A stretch of DNA of 7,106 bases from Planctomicrobium sp. (GTDB taxonomy: Bacteria; Planctomycetota; Planctomycetia; Planctomycetales; Planctomycetaceae). Below, piece after piece: positions 6,548 to 7,106 of this stretch; position 1 is the stretch's first letter; every line of letters starts with the position of its first letter. The translations under genes and the position numbers were made by a program. The notes beneath the pieces are model-generated. The model was not told the origin of the DNA, did not search any database, and worked only from the letters and a program-made list of their open reading frames with translations. The stretch lies in assembly GCA_029259835.1 (NCBI GenBank), contig JAJDEL010000555.1:1-7106 (forward strand), written 5' to 3'.

Positions 6548-7106
6548 TCACCGAGTCGGGTTTTCGTACCAGATTACGCCAAGATTGTTGCGTTCTTCGC
6601 AGGTGATGACGTCGAGATCGCCGTCGTGGTCGAGGTCGATCATTTGAATCAGATCGAACTTGATTCCCTCTTTCGTGCCACTGATGTCGTGGAAAGTCCA
6701 AATGGCGGCGTTGAGGTTCGGAGGAGCGGAGAGCCAACCGGCGCCGATTTTCTTCTCGGCACTCTCGCAAGTGAAAACAAGATCGTTCCGACCGTCGAGA
6801 TTAACATCCGCAACCGCAACTCCTTTCCCGCCTCCTGTTCCAGCTGGTAGATTCACTTCGTGCACCTGCCAGGCTTGAGCCGCTTTGTCTTTACGCTCAA
6901 ACCAGGTGATCGGACCACCTTTGACGGTGGCGGCGATGTCCTGTTTGCCATCGTGGTTGAGATCGCCGAGCGAGAGAAACATAACTTCTCGATCTGTGCC
7001 CCCGAAGGAGTGGCGTTTCCACGGTTGAGTGAGGACCTATGATGGATCATACTCCAACCAATGGATTCCTCGAGTACCTGTCATGCGGTAGCTGTAGTGG
7101 ATGTCT
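6548..7106 (-). pseudogene. FG-GAP/VCBS repeat protein, C-terminal part, with an in-frame TAG (cut by right edge)
   Basis: The open part from ATG 6982 encodes 144 residues ending LGVIWYENPTR. It has three calcium-loop-like repeats of the FG-GAP/VCBS type: DLNHDGKQD (7-15), DVNLDGRND (59-67) and DLDHDGDLD (116-124), separated by short beta-rich blocks such as GPITWFER and HDISGTKEGIKFD. Such beta-propeller proteins are usually exported and bind calcium or sugars; this one has no known partner. Upstream the same frame continues with VLTQPWKRHSFGGTDREV (7036-6983), then a TAG at 7037-7039, then 22 further codons to the edge, including RGIHWLEYDPS, which also look like this family. The coding-like sequence on both sides in one frame points to a nonsense mutation or a read error within a longer gene. 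Translation restarting at ATG 6982 (GAG five bases before) is possible, so a downstream fragment may still be made. The start of the gene is off the window. Confidence 0.72.

Overview
The window reads as a piece of a planctomycete chromosome. The base composition looks mid-GC by eye (not computed). The evidence is the gene content: a large secreted SGNH/alpha-beta hydrolase fusion, an FG-GAP/VCBS surface-type protein, a membrane-anchored redoxin and a secreted DUF885 metallopeptidase are all typical of the Planctomycetaceae and relatives. No marker gene fixes the genus, so this placement is an inference.

Layout, left to right. (1) 1-587, minus strand: the first 195 codons of an RNase R-type exoribonuclease, whose catalytic part lies beyond the left edge. 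(2) 588-757: a divergent intergenic region with candidate promoters for both flanking genes. (3) 758-2506, plus strand: a 582-residue DUF885-family putative zinc peptidase, with a plausible intrinsic terminator at 2674-2706. (4) 2507-2768: a convergent intergenic region with short inverted GC-rich repeats and no credible gene. (5) 2769-3362, minus: a small membrane-anchored thioredoxin-fold (AhpC/TSA-like) protein without a single cysteine. (6) 3363-3526: an intergenic region with a 23-bp palindrome. (7) 3527-6199, minus: an 890-residue exported protein that joins an SGNH esterase domain, an apparently active alpha/beta hydrolase domain and a second hydrolase-like domain with no nucleophile serine. 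(8) 6200-6547: an intergenic region holding a hairpin, a 15-bp palindrome and a 188-bp MITE-like element whose inverted ends carry ACGAAA at a 9-bp period. (9) 6548-7106, minus: the C-terminal part of an FG-GAP/VCBS repeat protein, interrupted by an in-frame TAG and running off the right edge.

The genes do not form one obvious pathway. RNase R is an RNA-turnover housekeeping gene. The DUF885 protein, the triple hydrolase and the VCBS protein fit the planctomycete habit of exporting enzymes and calcium-binding surface proteins for breaking down acylated polymers and peptides. The redoxin and the esterase lie in the same direction 164 bp apart and may be co-transcribed, but the palindrome between them and the lack of a shared function make this uncertain. 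I see no defence system, CRISPR array, RNA gene or transposase. The points most worth a second look are the triple hydrolase with its degenerate third domain, the cysteine-free redoxin, the nonsense codon in the VCBS gene and the inverted 9-bp repeat element.
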